NCBI RefSeq assembly: GCF_011603255.1
Contig: NZ_JAANCM010000013.1
Coordinates: forward strand, 1 to 64,000
DNA: 64,000 bases
Source: Ferranicluibacter rubi
GTDB taxonomy: Bacteria > Pseudomonadota > Alphaproteobacteria > Rhizobiales > Rhizobiaceae
Direction: 5' to 3'
The position numbers and the translations under genes are program-made. The notes beneath the pieces were generated by a model. It was not told where the DNA came from. It searched no databases and worked only from the letters and a program-made list of their open reading frames with translations. Shown piece by piece: positions 15,655 to 24,892 of this stretch (position 1 is the first letter of the stretch; each line of letters starts with the position of its first letter).

Positions 15655-17316
15655 ATGTTCACTCTCGGTATCGACTACGGCACCAACTCGGTTCGCGCCC
15701 TCATCGTGCGCGCGTCCGATGGCAAGGAATACGGCACGGGCGTCGTGGATTATCCGAGCGGGACGCAGGGCGTGCTGCTCGATCCCCGCGACCACAATGT
15801 CGCCCGCCAGAGCCCGGCCGATTATCTCTACGGCCTGCAGGAAAGCGTCGCGCGCGCCCTGAAACAGGCCGTCGCCCAGCCGGATTTCGAGGTCTCCAAG
15901 GTTGCCGGCATCGGCGTGGACAGCACGGGGTCGAGCCCGCTTCCGGTGGATGCGACGAACCAGGCGCTCGGCATGCTGCCGGAATTCCAGTCCAATCCGA
16001 ACGCCCAGTGCTGGCTATGGAAGGACCATACGAGCTGGCGGGAGGCGGCCCGCATCACCGAGCTTGCCGGTGAGCATCGCCCGCAATACATCGCCATGGT
16101 CGGCTCGACCTATTCGTCGGAATGGTGGTGGTCGAAGATCTGGCGCTGCCTGACGGTCGCCCCCGACGTGTTCGCAGCGGCGCATTCCTGGGTCGAGCTG
16201 GCCGATTGGGTTCCCTCTGTCCTCTCCGGCGTCAAGAACCCCAGCGACATCGTGCGCGGCGTCTGCGCGGCCGGTCACAAGGCGCTCTACAACAAGGCGT
16301 GGAACGGGCTGCCGGACAAGGAATTCCTGGCGATGCTCGATCCTGAGATTGCCGAACTGCGCGACCGTCTCTACGACAACGCCTATGATGCCGCGACGCC
16401 GGCTGGTGCGCTGTCCACGGAGTGGGCCGAGAAGCTGGGTCTTCCCGCGGGCATCCCCATCGCCGTCGGCGCGTTCGACGTCCATTACGGTGCCATCGGC
16501 TGCGGTGTCGAGGAGGGCACGCTGGTCAAGGTCATCGGCACGTCCACCTGCGACTGCGCCGTCGTGCCGGTGAAGACGCAGCCGGGCGACATCCCCGGCA
16601 TCTGCGGCATCGTGGAAGGCTCGATCCTGCCTGGCTTCTTCGGCGTCGAGGCCGGACAGTCGGCCGTGGGCGATATCTTCAAGTGGTGGGTCGAGGGCGT
16701 CTGCGGCGGCTCCGGCGCGCTGCATGGCGAATTGACGGCGGAAGCCGAGCAGCTGAAGCCCGGCCAGACCGGCCTGCTGGCGCTCGACTGGAACAATGGC
16801 AACCGCACGATCCTCGTCGATCAGCGCCTGTCGGGCCTGATCCTCGGGCAGACGCTCTACACGACCCGCGCCGAGATCTATCGCGCCCTGGTCGAGGCAA
16901 CGGCCTTCGGCGCGCGTGCCATCATCGAACGCATCCGGGAATACGGCGTCGCGGTCGACCGCGTCGTCTGCACGGGCGGCATTGCCGAGAAGAACCCGAT
17001 GCTGATGCAGATCTATGCCGACGTCACCGGCTGCACCATGCTGGTCGCCGGCTCCAGCCAGACCTGCGCGCTCGGCGGCGCCATTGCCGCATCGGTTCTG
17101 GCTGGCGCGCACACCGATTTCGAGGCCGCACAGTCGGCCATGACCTCGCTGCGCGACGAGCGTTACACGCCGATCGCCGAAAACCAGGCCGTCTACGACG
17201 ACCTCTACAGGCTCTACCGCGATCTGCATGACAGCTTCGGCGGTCTCAACAAGCAGGCGGATCTCTCCGGCCTGATGAAGAGCCTGATCGACATCAAGTA
17301 CGCCGCCAACAGCTGA
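15655..17316 (+). CDS. araB: L-ribulokinase (FGGY family)
   Basis: A 553-residue FGGY kinase with the features of ribulokinase: N-terminal FTLGIDYGTNSVRALIVR phosphate-binding loop, GIGVDSTGSSPLPVD, WLWKDHTSWREA, and the C-terminal ATPase half with IGTSTCDCAVV and VCTGGIAEKNPMLMQIYADV. The length fits AraB (about 550-570), longer than xylulokinase. It phosphorylates L-ribulose made by the isomerase of the next gene. CTGGAG precedes ATG 15655. It leads an araBAD operon ending at the terminator at 19612. Confidence 0.93.
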   Translation: MFTLGIDYGTNSVRALIVRASDGKEYGTGVVDYPSGTQGVLLDPRDHNVARQSPADYLYGLQESVARALKQAVAQPDFEVSKVAGIGVDSTGSSPLPVDATNQALGMLPEFQSNPNAQCWLWKDHTSWREAARITELAGEHRPQYIAMVGSTYSSEWWWSKIWRCLTVAPDVFAAAHSWVELADWVPSVLSGVKNPSDIVRGVCAAGHKALYNKAWNGLPDKEFLAMLDPEIAELRDRLYDNAYDAATPAGALSTEWAEKLGLPAGIPIAVGAFDVHYGAIGCGVEEGTLVKVIGTSTCDCAVVPVKTQPGDIPGICGIVEGSILPGFFGVEAGQSAVGDIFKWWVEGVCGGSGALHGELTAEAEQLKPGQTGLLALDWNNGNRTILVDQRLSGLILGQTLYTTRAEIYRALVEATAFGARAIIERIREYGVAVDRVVCTGGIAEKNPMLMQIYADVTGCTMLVAGSSQTCALGGAIAASVLAGAHTDFEAAQSAMTSLRDERYTPIAENQAVYDDLYRLYRDLHDSFGGLNKQADLSGLMKSLIDIKYAANS

Positions 17317-17367
17317 CAATTCCGCACCCTCAAAGGTGCGACAGGATAGACAACAAGGACTGATACG

Positions 17368-18876
17368 ATGTTTGGTTTGAAGCCCGCTAAAATCTGGTTC
17401 GTCTGCGGATCGCAGCATCTCTATGGCCCGGAAGCGCTGCAGCAGGTCACGGCGCATGCCGAGGAAATCGCCAAGGCGCTCGACGCCACCGGCAATTTCC
17501 CGCTGGAAATCGTCTGCCGCCCGATCGTGACGACGCCGGAACAGGCCGCCGATCTCTGCATCGAGGCCAATGCCGATGCGGAATGCGCCGGCCTCATCCT
17601 TTGGATGCACACCTTCTCGCCCGCCAAAATGTGGATCCGCGGCCTCGCGCAGCTGAACAAGCCGTTCCTGCACCTGCACACCCAGTACGATCGCGAACTG
17701 CCCTGGGCGACGATCGACATGGACTACATGAACCTCAACCAGTCGGCACATGGCGACCGCGAAGCTGGCTTCCTGCACACCCGCCTGCGCCTCGGCCGCA
17801 AGGTCGTCGTCGGTCACTGGACGGACCCGGAAGTCCATCAGCGCATCGACGCCTGGATCCGTGCCGTTCGCGCCTGGCATGACTGGCAGGGTGCGCGCTT
17901 CTGCCGTTTCGGCGACAACATGCGCTTCGTTTCCGTCACAGACGGCGACAAGGTCTCGGCCGAAATGGCCTTCGGCTTCTCGGTCAACACCTACGGCATC
18001 GGCGATCTCGCTGCCCGCATGAACGCCGTCAGCGACGAAGACGTGAAGGCGCTCGCCGCCGAATACGTCAAGCTCTACAATGTCGTGCCAGAGCTTGCCG
18101 AAGGCGGCGCCAGTCATGAATCGCTGCTTTACAACGCCCGCCAGGAACTCGGCATCCGCGCCTTCCTCGAAGAAGGCGGCTTCAAGGGCTTCACCACCAC
18201 CTTCGAAGACCTGCACGGCCTGACCCAGCTGCCCGGCATGGCGCCTCAGCGCCTGATGGCCGATGGCTACGGCTTTGCCGGCGAAGGCGACTGGAAGACG
18301 TCGGCTCTGCTGCGCGCGCTGAAGGTGATGGGCGAAGGCCTGACCGGCGCGACCTCCTTCATGGAAGACTACACCTACCATATGGCGCCCGGCTCCGAGC
18401 AGGTGCTCGGCTCGCACATGCTGGAAATCTGCCCGACGATCGCCAGCGGCACGCCGTCGGTCGAGATCCACGCGCTCGGCATCGGCGGCAAGGACGATCC
18501 GGTCCGCCTCGTGTTCGACGCCGTCAAGGGCCCGGCGCTGAATGCGTCGCTGATCGATCTCGGCAACCGCTTCCGCCTGCTCGTCAACGAAGTCACGTCC
18601 GTCGAGCATCCCGATCTGCCGAAGCTGCCGGTCGCCCGCGCCGTCTGGGAATGCAAGCCGGACTTCAAGACCGCCTGCACCTCCTGGATTCTCGCCGGCG
18701 GCGCGCACCACACGGTCTACAGCTACGACGTGACCACCGAGATGCTGGAAGACTTCGCCACCATCGCCGGCATCGAGCTTGCCCTCATCAACGACGACAC
18801 GACGCTGCCCGCCTTCAAGCAGGACCTTCGCAACAACGAGGTGTATTACCACTTCGCCCGCGGCATCCGGGGCTGA
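17368..18876 (+). CDS. araA: L-arabinose isomerase
   Basis: A 502-residue AraA, converting L-arabinose to L-ribulose with Mn2+. Typical segments are [17 protein letters not shown] near the N-terminus, [19 protein letters not shown], the [11 protein letters not shown] motif, [11 protein letters not shown] and the C-terminal [12 protein letters not shown] with metal-binding His. Length is the family norm. It starts 51 bases after araB with AAGGAC upstream. Rhizobia often degrade arabinose oxidatively through 2-oxoglutarate, so a full isomerase route is worth noting. Confidence 0.96.
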   Translation: MFGLKPAKIWFVCGSQHLYGPEALQQVTAHAEEIAKALDATGNFPLEIVCRPIVTTPEQAADLCIEANADAECAGLILWMHTFSPAKMWIRGLAQLNKPFLHLHTQYDRELPWATIDMDYMNLNQSAHGDREAGFLHTRLRLGRKVVVGHWTDPEVHQRIDAWIRAVRAWHDWQGARFCRFGDNMRFVSVTDGDKVSAEMAFGFSVNTYGIGDLAARMNAVSDEDVKALAAEYVKLYNVVPELAEGGASHESLLYNARQELGIRAFLEEGGFKGFTTTFEDLHGLTQLPGMAPQRLMADGYGFAGEGDWKTSALLRALKVMGEGLTGATSFMEDYTYHMAPGSEQVLGSHMLEICPTIASGTPSVEIHALGIGGKDDPVRLVFDAVKGPALNASLIDLGNRFRLLVNEVTSVEHPDLPKLPVARAVWECKPDFKTACTSWILAGGAHHTVYSYDVTTEMLEDFATIAGIELALINDDTTLPAFKQDLRNNEVYYHFARGIRG

Positions 18877-18883
18877 GGGCGTC

Positions 18884-19597
18884 ATGTCGATCTATACGGA
18901 ACTGAAGCGCGAAGCCTACGAGGCCAATGTCTCGCTGCCGCGCCACGGCCTGATCAACCTGACCTTCGGCAATGCGAGCGCAGTCGATCGCGCCCGCGGC
19001 GTCTTCGCGATCAAGCCGAGCGGCGTGGACTATACCGCGATGACGGTCGAGGACATGGTCATCGTCGATTTCGACGGCAAGCGGGTGGAGGGAACACTCA
19101 ACCCGTCGTCCGACACGCCGACGCATCGTCGTCTGCTGATGGCCTTCGAGGAGATCGGCGGCGTCGTGCACACGCACTCCTCGCACGCGACGGCCTTTGC
19201 CCAGGCCGGCATGCCGATCCCGATTTTCGGGACGACGCATGCCGACTATTTCAACGGCGAAATCCCCGTGACCCGCAAGATGACGGCCGAGGAAATCGGC
19301 ACGGCTTACGAGTGGGAGACCGGCAACGTCATCGTCGAGCGTCTCGGCAATGTCGATCCGCTCGATTTTCCAGGCGTCCTCGTCAACCGCCACGCCCCGT
19401 TCACCTGGGGCAAGACGGTGGCGAAGGCGGTGGAAGTCGCCGTCGCCGTCGAGTGCATCGCGCATATGGCGATGATGTCGCTGCAACTCGCGCCGAAGCT
19501 GCCGCAGATCGAGCCGGAACTGCTCGCCAAGCACTTCAAGCGTAAGCATGGGCCTGGCGCCTATTACGGCCAGAGCGACACCAAAACCAAGTCCTAA
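18884..19597 (+). CDS. araD: L-ribulose-5-phosphate 4-epimerase
   Basis: A 237-residue class II aldolase-fold epimerase producing D-xylulose 5-phosphate. It shows LPRHGLINLTFGNASAVDR, the phosphate-binding IKPSGVDY, and the zinc ligands HTHSSHATAFAQAG. A third His lies in VLVNRHAPFTWG. It begins 7 bases after araA and closes the araBAD operon; the rho-independent terminator follows 14 bases after the stop. Product feeds directly into transaldolase/transketolase metabolism. Confidence 0.94.
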   Translation: MSIYTELKREAYEANVSLPRHGLINLTFGNASAVDRARGVFAIKPSGVDYTAMTVEDMVIVDFDGKRVEGTLNPSSDTPTHRRLLMAFEEIGGVVHTHSSHATAFAQAGMPIPIFGTTHADYFNGEIPVTRKMTAEEIGTAYEWETGNVIVERLGNVDPLDFPGVLVNRHAPFTWGKTVAKAVEVAVAVECIAHMAMMSLQLAPKLPQIEPELLAKHFKRKHGPGAYYGQSDTKTKS

Positions 19598-19611
19598 GTG
19601 CCTGAAACCAT

Positions 19612-19642
19612 AACACCCGCGTCTCACAACGCGGGTGTTTTT
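19612..19642 (+). terminator. Rho-independent terminator after araBAD
   Basis: An 11-bp stem (19612-19622 with 19629-19639), six-base loop CTCACA and a run of T ending at 19642. It isolates araBAD from the transporter operon, which then has its own promoter. Confidence 0.9.
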
Positions 19643-19724
19643 GCATGCGCCGGTGGAGGTCGAATGGCGCGTAAAAACGTGCGTGAAAAATGTCGAATGG
19701 TTGCATTTTGGCGCACGCATTCCC

Positions 19725-19754
19725 TTTACTAAAGTCATATTGTATGACTATATA
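19725..19754 (+). promoter_or_regulatory. Transporter promoter with 17-bp palindromic operator
   Basis: A -35-like TTTACT (19725-19730) and a -10-like TATATA (19749-19754) are separated by 18 bases. Filling the spacer is a palindrome, AGTCATA TTG TATGACT (19733-19749), perfect over 7-base arms. This is a standard repressor position. A 14 of 17 match lies before araB at 15388-15404, suggesting one regulator for both operons. Confidence 0.65.
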
Positions 19755-19790
19755 CGGCCATCGCTGAGGAGCGATTTTTGGGAGGAAATC

Positions 19791-20753
19791 ATGAAGTTTG
19801 TTAAGGCACTTAGCTGTGCAACGGTTCTCGCTGGCTGCGTTTTCTCGAGCGTATCCGCTGCCGACATGACGGTCGGCTTTTCGCAGATCGGCTCGGAGTC
19901 CGGCTGGCGCGCGGCAGAAACCACGGTGACGAAGCAGGAAGCCGAAAAGCGCGGCATCGACCTGAAATTCGCCGATGCCCAGCAGAAGCAGGAAAACCAG
20001 ATCAAGGCGCTGCGTTCGTTCATCGCGCAGGGCGTCGATGCGATCTTCGTCGCGCCCGTCGTCGCGACAGGTTGGGACGAAGTGCTCGGCGAAGCCAAGG
20101 ATGCCGAAATTCCGGTCATCCTGCTCGACCGTACCGTCGATGCCGACAAGAGCCTCTACATGACGGCCGTCACATCGGACCTCGTGCATGAAGGCAATGT
20201 CGCCGGCAAGTGGTTGGTCGATACGACCGCTGGCAAGCCGTGCAACGTCGTCGAGCTTCAGGGCACGACCGGCTCCTCGCCCGCCATCGACCGCAAGAAG
20301 GGCTTCGAAGAAGCGCTGAAGGGCCACGACAATCTCAAGATCGTCCGCTCGCAGACCGGTGACTTCACCCGCACCAAGGGCAAGGAAGTCATGGAAAGTT
20401 TCCTGAAGGCCGAGAACGGTGGCAAGAACATCTGCGCCCTCTACGCCCACAATGATGACATGGCCGTCGGTGCGATCCAGGCCATCAAGGAAGCCGGCCT
20501 GAAGCCGGGCACCGACATTCTCGTCGTCTCCATCGACGCCGTGCCGGATATCTTCCAGGCGATGGCAGCCGGTGAAGCCAATGCGACGGTCGAACTGACC
20601 CCGAACATGGCCGGCCCCGCCTTCGACGCTCTCGCCGCCTTCAAGAAGGACGGCAAGGAGCCGCCGAAGTGGATCCAGACGGAATCCAAGCTCTACACCC
20701 AGGCCGACGAGCCGCAGAAGGTGTACGAAGCCAAGAAGGGCCTCGGCTACTAA
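19791..20753 (+). CDS. ytfQ: YtfQ-type periplasmic furanose-sugar-binding protein
   Basis: A 320-residue periplasmic binding protein with a signal peptide to about residue 23 (SSVSA-ADMTVGF). It is highly similar along its length to what I recall of E. coli YtfQ (GFSQIGSESGWRAAET, QQKQENQIKALRSF, DFTRTKGKEVMESF, YAHNDDM), which binds galactofuranose. Given araBAD next door the natural ligand here is probably the furanose form of L-arabinose. Start at ATG 19791 with GGAGG 5 bases upstream. A hairpin pair follows in the 265-base gap before the ATPase gene, as expected for higher expression of the binding protein. Confidence 0.92.
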   Translation: MKFVKALSCATVLAGCVFSSVSAADMTVGFSQIGSESGWRAAETTVTKQEAEKRGIDLKFADAQQKQENQIKALRSFIAQGVDAIFVAPVVATGWDEVLGEAKDAEIPVILLDRTVDADKSLYMTAVTSDLVHEGNVAGKWLVDTTAGKPCNVVELQGTTGSSPAIDRKKGFEEALKGHDNLKIVRSQTGDFTRTKGKEVMESFLKAENGGKNICALYAHNDDMAVGAIQAIKEAGLKPGTDILVVSIDAVPDIFQAMAAGEANATVELTPNMAGPAFDALAAFKKDGKEPPKWIQTESKLYTQADEPQKVYEAKKGLGY

Positions 20754-20765
20754 GACATCTCCCAA

Positions 20766-20835
20766 GCCCGGATTCATAGATCCGGGCGAAGGGTTTCCAG
20801 CATGCAACCGGCGGGAGCGGAGGCCTCCGCCGGTT
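20766..20835 (+). repeat. Two hairpins between binding-protein and ATPase genes
   Basis: First hairpin: 8-bp perfect stem (20766-20773 with 20780-20787). Second: 9-bp stem AACCGGCGG (20806-20814) with its complement (20827-20835), extendable with a bulged G. Neither has a T run. They probably protect the 3' end of the binding-protein message or attenuate read-through to the ATPase. The remainder to 21018 shows nothing else. Confidence 0.55.
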
Positions 20836-21018
20836 CATTTCTGCCGGTCGGCAATGACGCGCTTCGTTCCAGCGCTCCCGGCCGCCGTCGCCCCGTATAT
20901 CCCGCCTTTCCGACTCCGTATGCCGGAGGGGGCGGGCCCAACCGGGCGACACAGCATCCACTGACAGCATTGGAGCGATCCGGGCGCATGACCGCCGGCG
21001 GGTGCTCCGGGAGGGATC

Positions 21019-22569
21019 ATGCAGGCAGATCGGGATACCGTTCTATCCGCCAACCGCATCGACAAGGTATTTCCGGGTGCCAAGGCGCTCAGCCAGGTCG
21101 ATTTCTCGCTCCGGCGCGGCGAGGTGCATGCGCTTCTCGGCGAAAACGGCGCGGGCAAGTCCACGCTGGTGAAGTGCCTGACGGGTGCCTATCACCGCGA
21201 CGGCGGCACGATCCTGCTCGATGGCACCGAAATCGACCCGCGCGACACGCTGGACGCGCAGCGTCTGGGCATCGGCACGGTTTATCAGGAGGTCAACCTC
21301 CTGCCCAATCTGAGCGTTGCCGAAAATCTCTTCCTCGGGCGCCAGCCGCGCCGGTTCGGCCTGATCGACACGGGCGCGGTCAACCGCAAGGCCCGGGCGC
21401 TGCTTGCCGAATACGAGCTCGACATCGATGTGACCGCCGGTCTCGACAGTTTTTCCGTCGCCATCCAGCAGGTGATCGCCATTGCCCGCGCCGTCGATGT
21501 GTCGGGCAAGGTGCTGATCCTCGACGAACCCACCGCCAGCCTCGATGCCCATGAAGTCGCCATGCTGTTTCGCGTCGTGCGGCGGCTGAAGGCGAGGGGG
21601 CTCGGCATCATCTTCATCACCCACTTCCTCGAGCAGGTCTACGAGATCACCGATCGCGTCACCATCCTGCGCAACGGCCAGCTGGTCGGCACGCGCGACA
21701 CGGCGAGCCTCGAGCGGCGCGAGCTGATCGCGATGATGCTGGGACGCGAGCTTGCGGCGGAAGTGCATGACGAGGCAGGCGCCGCAAAGGTCGCCGATGG
21801 CTCCGTGCGCTTCCAGTTCCGCGATTTCGGCCGCAAGGGCCGCATCAATCCGTTCAATCTCGACGTCAAGGCGGGCGAGGTCATCGGCATTGCCGGGCTG
21901 CTCGGTTCCGGCCGCACCGAAACGGCCGAGGTCATGTTCGGCGCCCGACGTGCCGACAGCGGCACCGCGACGATCGACGGCAAGGTGGCGGATCTGTCGT
22001 CGCCGCGTGCCGCCATCCGCCAGAAGTTCGGCTTCTGCCCCGAGGACCGCAAGACGGATGGGATCATCGGCGACCTCTCGGTGCGCGAGAATATCGCGCT
22101 GGCCCTTCAGGCCCGGCGTGGCTGGGCGCGACCGATCGCGCGTGCCGAACAGGATCGACTGGCCGCCGAGTACATCAAGGCGCTCGACATACGCACGACC
22201 GACGCGGAAAAGCCGATCCGGCTTCTTTCGGGCGGCAACCAGCAGAAGGCGATCCTTGCCCGCTGGCTCGCAACCAACCCCGAATTCCTCATTCTTGATG
22301 AGCCGACGCGTGGCATCGATGTCGGTGCCCATGCCGAAATCATCCGGCTCATCGAAACGCTCTGCGAGAAAGGCATGTCGCTCATCGTGATCTCGTCCGA
22401 AATCGAGGAACTGGTGGTCTACAGCCACCGCGTGATCGTGCTGCGCGACCACCAGCACGTGGCCGAACTGACGGGCGCCGAAATCACCACGGACAGCATC
22501 GTCAATACGATTGCCGGGCCGGCGAAGACGCCGGCCGAGCTATCGGCCACCGCCGGGGAGATCGCGTAA
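21019..22569 (+). CDS. ytfR: Sugar ABC transporter ATPase (YtfR type, two NBDs)
   Basis: A 516-residue fused ATPase of the ribose/galactofuranose class. The first domain has Walker A GENGAGKST near residue 43 and Walker B VLILDEPTASLD; the second has a degenerate Walker A region (GLLGSGRTE, as is usual in this class), signature LLSGGNQQKAILARWL and Walker B FLILDEPTRGID. It couples ATP hydrolysis to the two permeases that follow. The permease gene overlaps its stop (TAATG, 22567-22571). Confidence 0.94.
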   Translation: MQADRDTVLSANRIDKVFPGAKALSQVDFSLRRGEVHALLGENGAGKSTLVKCLTGAYHRDGGTILLDGTEIDPRDTLDAQRLGIGTVYQEVNLLPNLSVAENLFLGRQPRRFGLIDTGAVNRKARALLAEYELDIDVTAGLDSFSVAIQQVIAIARAVDVSGKVLILDEPTASLDAHEVAMLFRVVRRLKARGLGIIFITHFLEQVYEITDRVTILRNGQLVGTRDTASLERRELIAMMLGRELAAEVHDEAGAAKVADGSVRFQFRDFGRKGRINPFNLDVKAGEVIGIAGLLGSGRTETAEVMFGARRADSGTATIDGKVADLSSPRAAIRQKFGFCPEDRKTDGIIGDLSVRENIALALQARRGWARPIARAEQDRLAAEYIKALDIRTTDAEKPIRLLSGGNQQKAILARWLATNPEFLILDEPTRGIDVGAHAEIIRLIETLCEKGMSLIVISSEIEELVVYSHRVIVLRDHQHVAELTGAEITTDSIVNTIAGPAKTPAELSATAGEIA

Positions 22570-23591
22570 TGTCCATGCTCGGCCTCTACGGCAGGCGGCT
22601 CCTGCCGCAGTTCATCGCGCTCGCTATCATCCTCGGCCTGGTATCGATCGCTTTTCCCGGCTTCTTCAATCTCCAGATCCAGAACGGTCGGCTCTACGGC
22701 TCGCTGATCGACATTCTCAATCGCGGCGCGCCGGTCGCGCTTCTGGCGATCGGCATGACCGTGGTCATCGCCACCAAGGGTATCGACCTTTCCGTCGGTG
22801 CCGTCATGGCGATCTGCGGGGCCGTCGCGGCATCCGCGATCACCTCCGGCTACTCGCTGCCAGCGACGCTGCTGCTCACGGTCGGCGTCGGCGTTCTCTG
22901 CGGCTTGTGGAACGGCATCCTCGTCGCCATTCTCGATATCCAGCCGATCATCGCCACGCTGGTGCTGATGGTGGCCGGGCGCGGCATCGCGCAGATGGTA
23001 ACCAACGGCGCCATCCTGACCTTCAACGACGAAGGCCTGATCTTCATCGGTAGTGGCTCTCTGTTCGGCCTGCCCATGCCGATCGTCATCTGGATCACGG
23101 CCGGCATTCTCGTCGCGCTGCTGGTGCGGCGCACCGCGCTCGGCATGCTGATCGAAGCCGTCGGGGTCAACCGCCGGGCGAGCACGCTTGCGGGTGTCTC
23201 GACCCCTGTGCTGCTGATTGCGGCCTATGTCCTCTCCGGCCTCTGCGCCTCCGTTGCCGGTATCATCGCGGCCGCCGATATTCGCGGTGCCGATGCCAAC
23301 AATGCCGGGCTCTGGCTCGAACTCGACGCGATCCTGGCGGTCGTTATCGGCGGCACGTCGCTGCTCGGCGGCCGGTTCTCGATCGCGGCCTCGCTGCTCG
23401 GCGCCATGATCATCCAGTCGATCAATACCGGCATTCTCCTGTCGGGCTTCCCGCCCGAGTTCAACCTGATCATCAAGGCGGCGATCATCGTCTTCATTCT
23501 GGTGCTGCAATCGCCCAAGCTGCAAGGCACGCTTGCCTTCTTCTCCCGATCGAATGCCGCCACCAAGCCTGCGGAGAGCAAAGCGAAATGA
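22569..23591 (+). CDS. ytfT: Sugar ABC transporter permease (YtfT type)
   Basis: A 340-residue BPD_transp_2 permease with about 8-10 membrane helices. Class motifs include NRGAPVALLAIGMTVVIATKGIDLSVGAVMA and the loop VVIGGTSLLGGRFSIAASLLGAMII. Residues 1-40 include a hydrophobic first helix, and the C-terminus is short and cytoplasmic. It forms a heterodimer with the next gene product, as in E. coli YtfT-YjfF. Starts overlap on both sides indicate tight co-translation. Confidence 0.93.
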   Translation: MSMLGLYGRRLLPQFIALAIILGLVSIAFPGFFNLQIQNGRLYGSLIDILNRGAPVALLAIGMTVVIATKGIDLSVGAVMAICGAVAASAITSGYSLPATLLLTVGVGVLCGLWNGILVAILDIQPIIATLVLMVAGRGIAQMVTNGAILTFNDEGLIFIGSGSLFGLPMPIVIWITAGILVALLVRRTALGMLIEAVGVNRRASTLAGVSTPVLLIAAYVLSGLCASVAGIIAAADIRGADANNAGLWLELDAILAVVIGGTSLLGGRFSIAASLLGAMIIQSINTGILLSGFPPEFNLIIKAAIIVFILVLQSPKLQGTLAFFSRSNAATKPAESKAK

Positions 23592-24556
23592 AAGCCAAAC
23601 ATCTTCCGCTGGCGGCGACGATCCTTATCTTCGTTCTGTCCTATGCGCTCTGCGCCTTCCAGTACCCCAACATCCTGTCGACGCGCGTCATCGGCAATCT
23701 GCTAACGGACAATGCCTTCCTCGGCATCGCGGCGGTCGGCATGACCTTCGTCATCCTCTCGGGCGGTATCGATCTCTCGATCGGCTCCGTTATCGCCTTT
23801 ACCGGCGTCTTCCTTGCGGTGATGATGGAGAACACCTCGATCCATCCGCTGGCCGCCTTCGTGCTGGTGCTGATCATCACCACCAGCTTCGGCGCGCTGA
23901 TGGGCGCTATCATCCATCATCTGGAGATGCCCGCCTTCATCGTGACGCTCGCCGGCATGTTCCTCGCTCGCGGCATGGCCTTCGTGCTATCCATCGACAG
24001 CATCCCGATCCGCCATCCGTTCTATGCGACGATGAAGAGCTTCTACCTCAAGCTTCCGGGCGGCGGGCGGTTGACGCTGATCGGTGGCGTCATGCTGCTG
24101 GTCTTCGCGCTCGGCATTCTCATTGCCCACCGCACCCGCTTCGGCACGAATGTCTATGCGCTCGGCGGCGGCGCGCAGACGGCGCGGCTGATGGGGGTTC
24201 CCACGGGCCTGACGACGATCATGATCTATGCGCTCTCGGGCCTGCTCGCCGGCCTCTCGGGCATCGTGTTCTCGCTCTACACCTCGGCCGGCTATTCGTT
24301 GGCGACTGTCGGCGTCGAGCTGGATGCGATTGCGGCTGTGGTCATCGGGGGAACGCTTCTGTCCGGTGGGTCGGGCTTCGTGGCGGGAACGCTGATCGGC
24401 ATTCTCATCCAGGGGCTCATTCAGACCTATATCACATTCGACGGATCGCTCTCCAGCTGGTGGACGAAGATCCTCATCGGCTTCCTCCTCTTCGCCTTCA
24501 TCCTGCTGCAGAAGGGCATTTTGTACCTATCGCGCAACAACCGCGCGCTGGCCTGA
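23588..24556 (+). CDS. yjfF: Sugar ABC transporter permease (YjfF type)
   Basis: A 322-residue second permease of the same class, with AVGMTFVILSGGIDLSIGSVIAFTG and AVVIGGTLLSGGSGFVAGTLIGILI. It overlaps ytfT by ATGA. With YtfQ, YtfR and YtfT the set is a complete four-component furanose importer. It ends 8 bases before the terminator hairpin at 24564. Confidence 0.93.
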   Translation: MKAKHLPLAATILIFVLSYALCAFQYPNILSTRVIGNLLTDNAFLGIAAVGMTFVILSGGIDLSIGSVIAFTGVFLAVMMENTSIHPLAAFVLVLIITTSFGALMGAIIHHLEMPAFIVTLAGMFLARGMAFVLSIDSIPIRHPFYATMKSFYLKLPGGGRLTLIGGVMLLVFALGILIAHRTRFGTNVYALGGGAQTARLMGVPTGLTTIMIYALSGLLAGLSGIVFSLYTSAGYSLATVGVELDAIAAVVIGGTLLSGGSGFVAGTLIGILIQGLIQTYITFDGSLSSWWTKILIGFLLFAFILLQKGILYLSRNNRALA

Positions 24557-24563
24557 TACGAAA

Positions 24564-24594
24564 CGGCCCCGTCAGTTCACACTGGACGGGGCCG
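24564..24594 (+). terminator. Terminator of the sugar transporter operon
   Basis: A 10-bp perfect stem (24564-24573 with 24585-24594), extendable inward with one bulge, followed by CTTTGCTTT. It stands between the convergent permease gene and a small minus-strand gene. Confidence 0.8.
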
Positions 24595-24618
24595 CTTTGC
24601 TTTGCGCTCTAAGGGGCC

Positions 24619-24852
24619 TCAGGATGCCTTGCCGGGGTCGCCGGCGCTGGCGTCGCGCTCCTCGTAGTTCAGGTCAAAGTCCTTGCCCTCGCGCTTGCTC
24701 CCGCCCGGACCGCTGTTGACGGTGCTGTCCTCGGAGCCGGTGATCACGGTGGGCTTTGCGCTCGTGACGCCGTTGTTGTCGCGGCCGATCGTCGGACGCG
24801 TGAATGCGCCCTTGGCATCGGTTTCGGCTGCGGGTTTCTGATACTCGGCCAT
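24619..24852 (-). CDS. Small hydrophilic hypothetical protein
   Basis: A 77-residue protein with no family I recognise. It is rich in Gly, Ser, Asp, Lys and Thr, with no membrane segment, and looks intrinsically disordered (MAEYQKPAAETDAKGAF at the start, GGSKREGKDFDLNYEERD near the end). The ATG at 24850-24852 has GAGGAAACC before it, a good ribosome binding site. It follows the next small gene by 40 bases and is probably its operon partner. The surrounding stress genes and an EcfG-like box upstream hint at a desiccation or general-stress role; that is inference only. Confidence 0.7.
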   Translation of the reverse strand: MAEYQKPAAETDAKGAFTRPTIGRDNNGVTSAKPTVITGSEDSTVNSGPGGSKREGKDFDLNYEERDASAGDPGKAS

Positions 24853-24892
24853 GATGGTTTCCTCTCCGCGTTTATCCGGTGTCGAACGTCTG

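Noticed and set aside
16015-18885. A 956-codon open frame on the minus strand opposite araB and araA
   Set aside because: It is opposite two well-recognised, strongly conserved genes; its translation has no domain and reflects third-base GC bias.
21019-22569. Degenerate Walker A in the second half of the YtfR-type ATPase as a defect
   Set aside because: This is normal for the fused sugar ATPases of this class; the first domain is canonical, unlike the exporter at 47195-49978.
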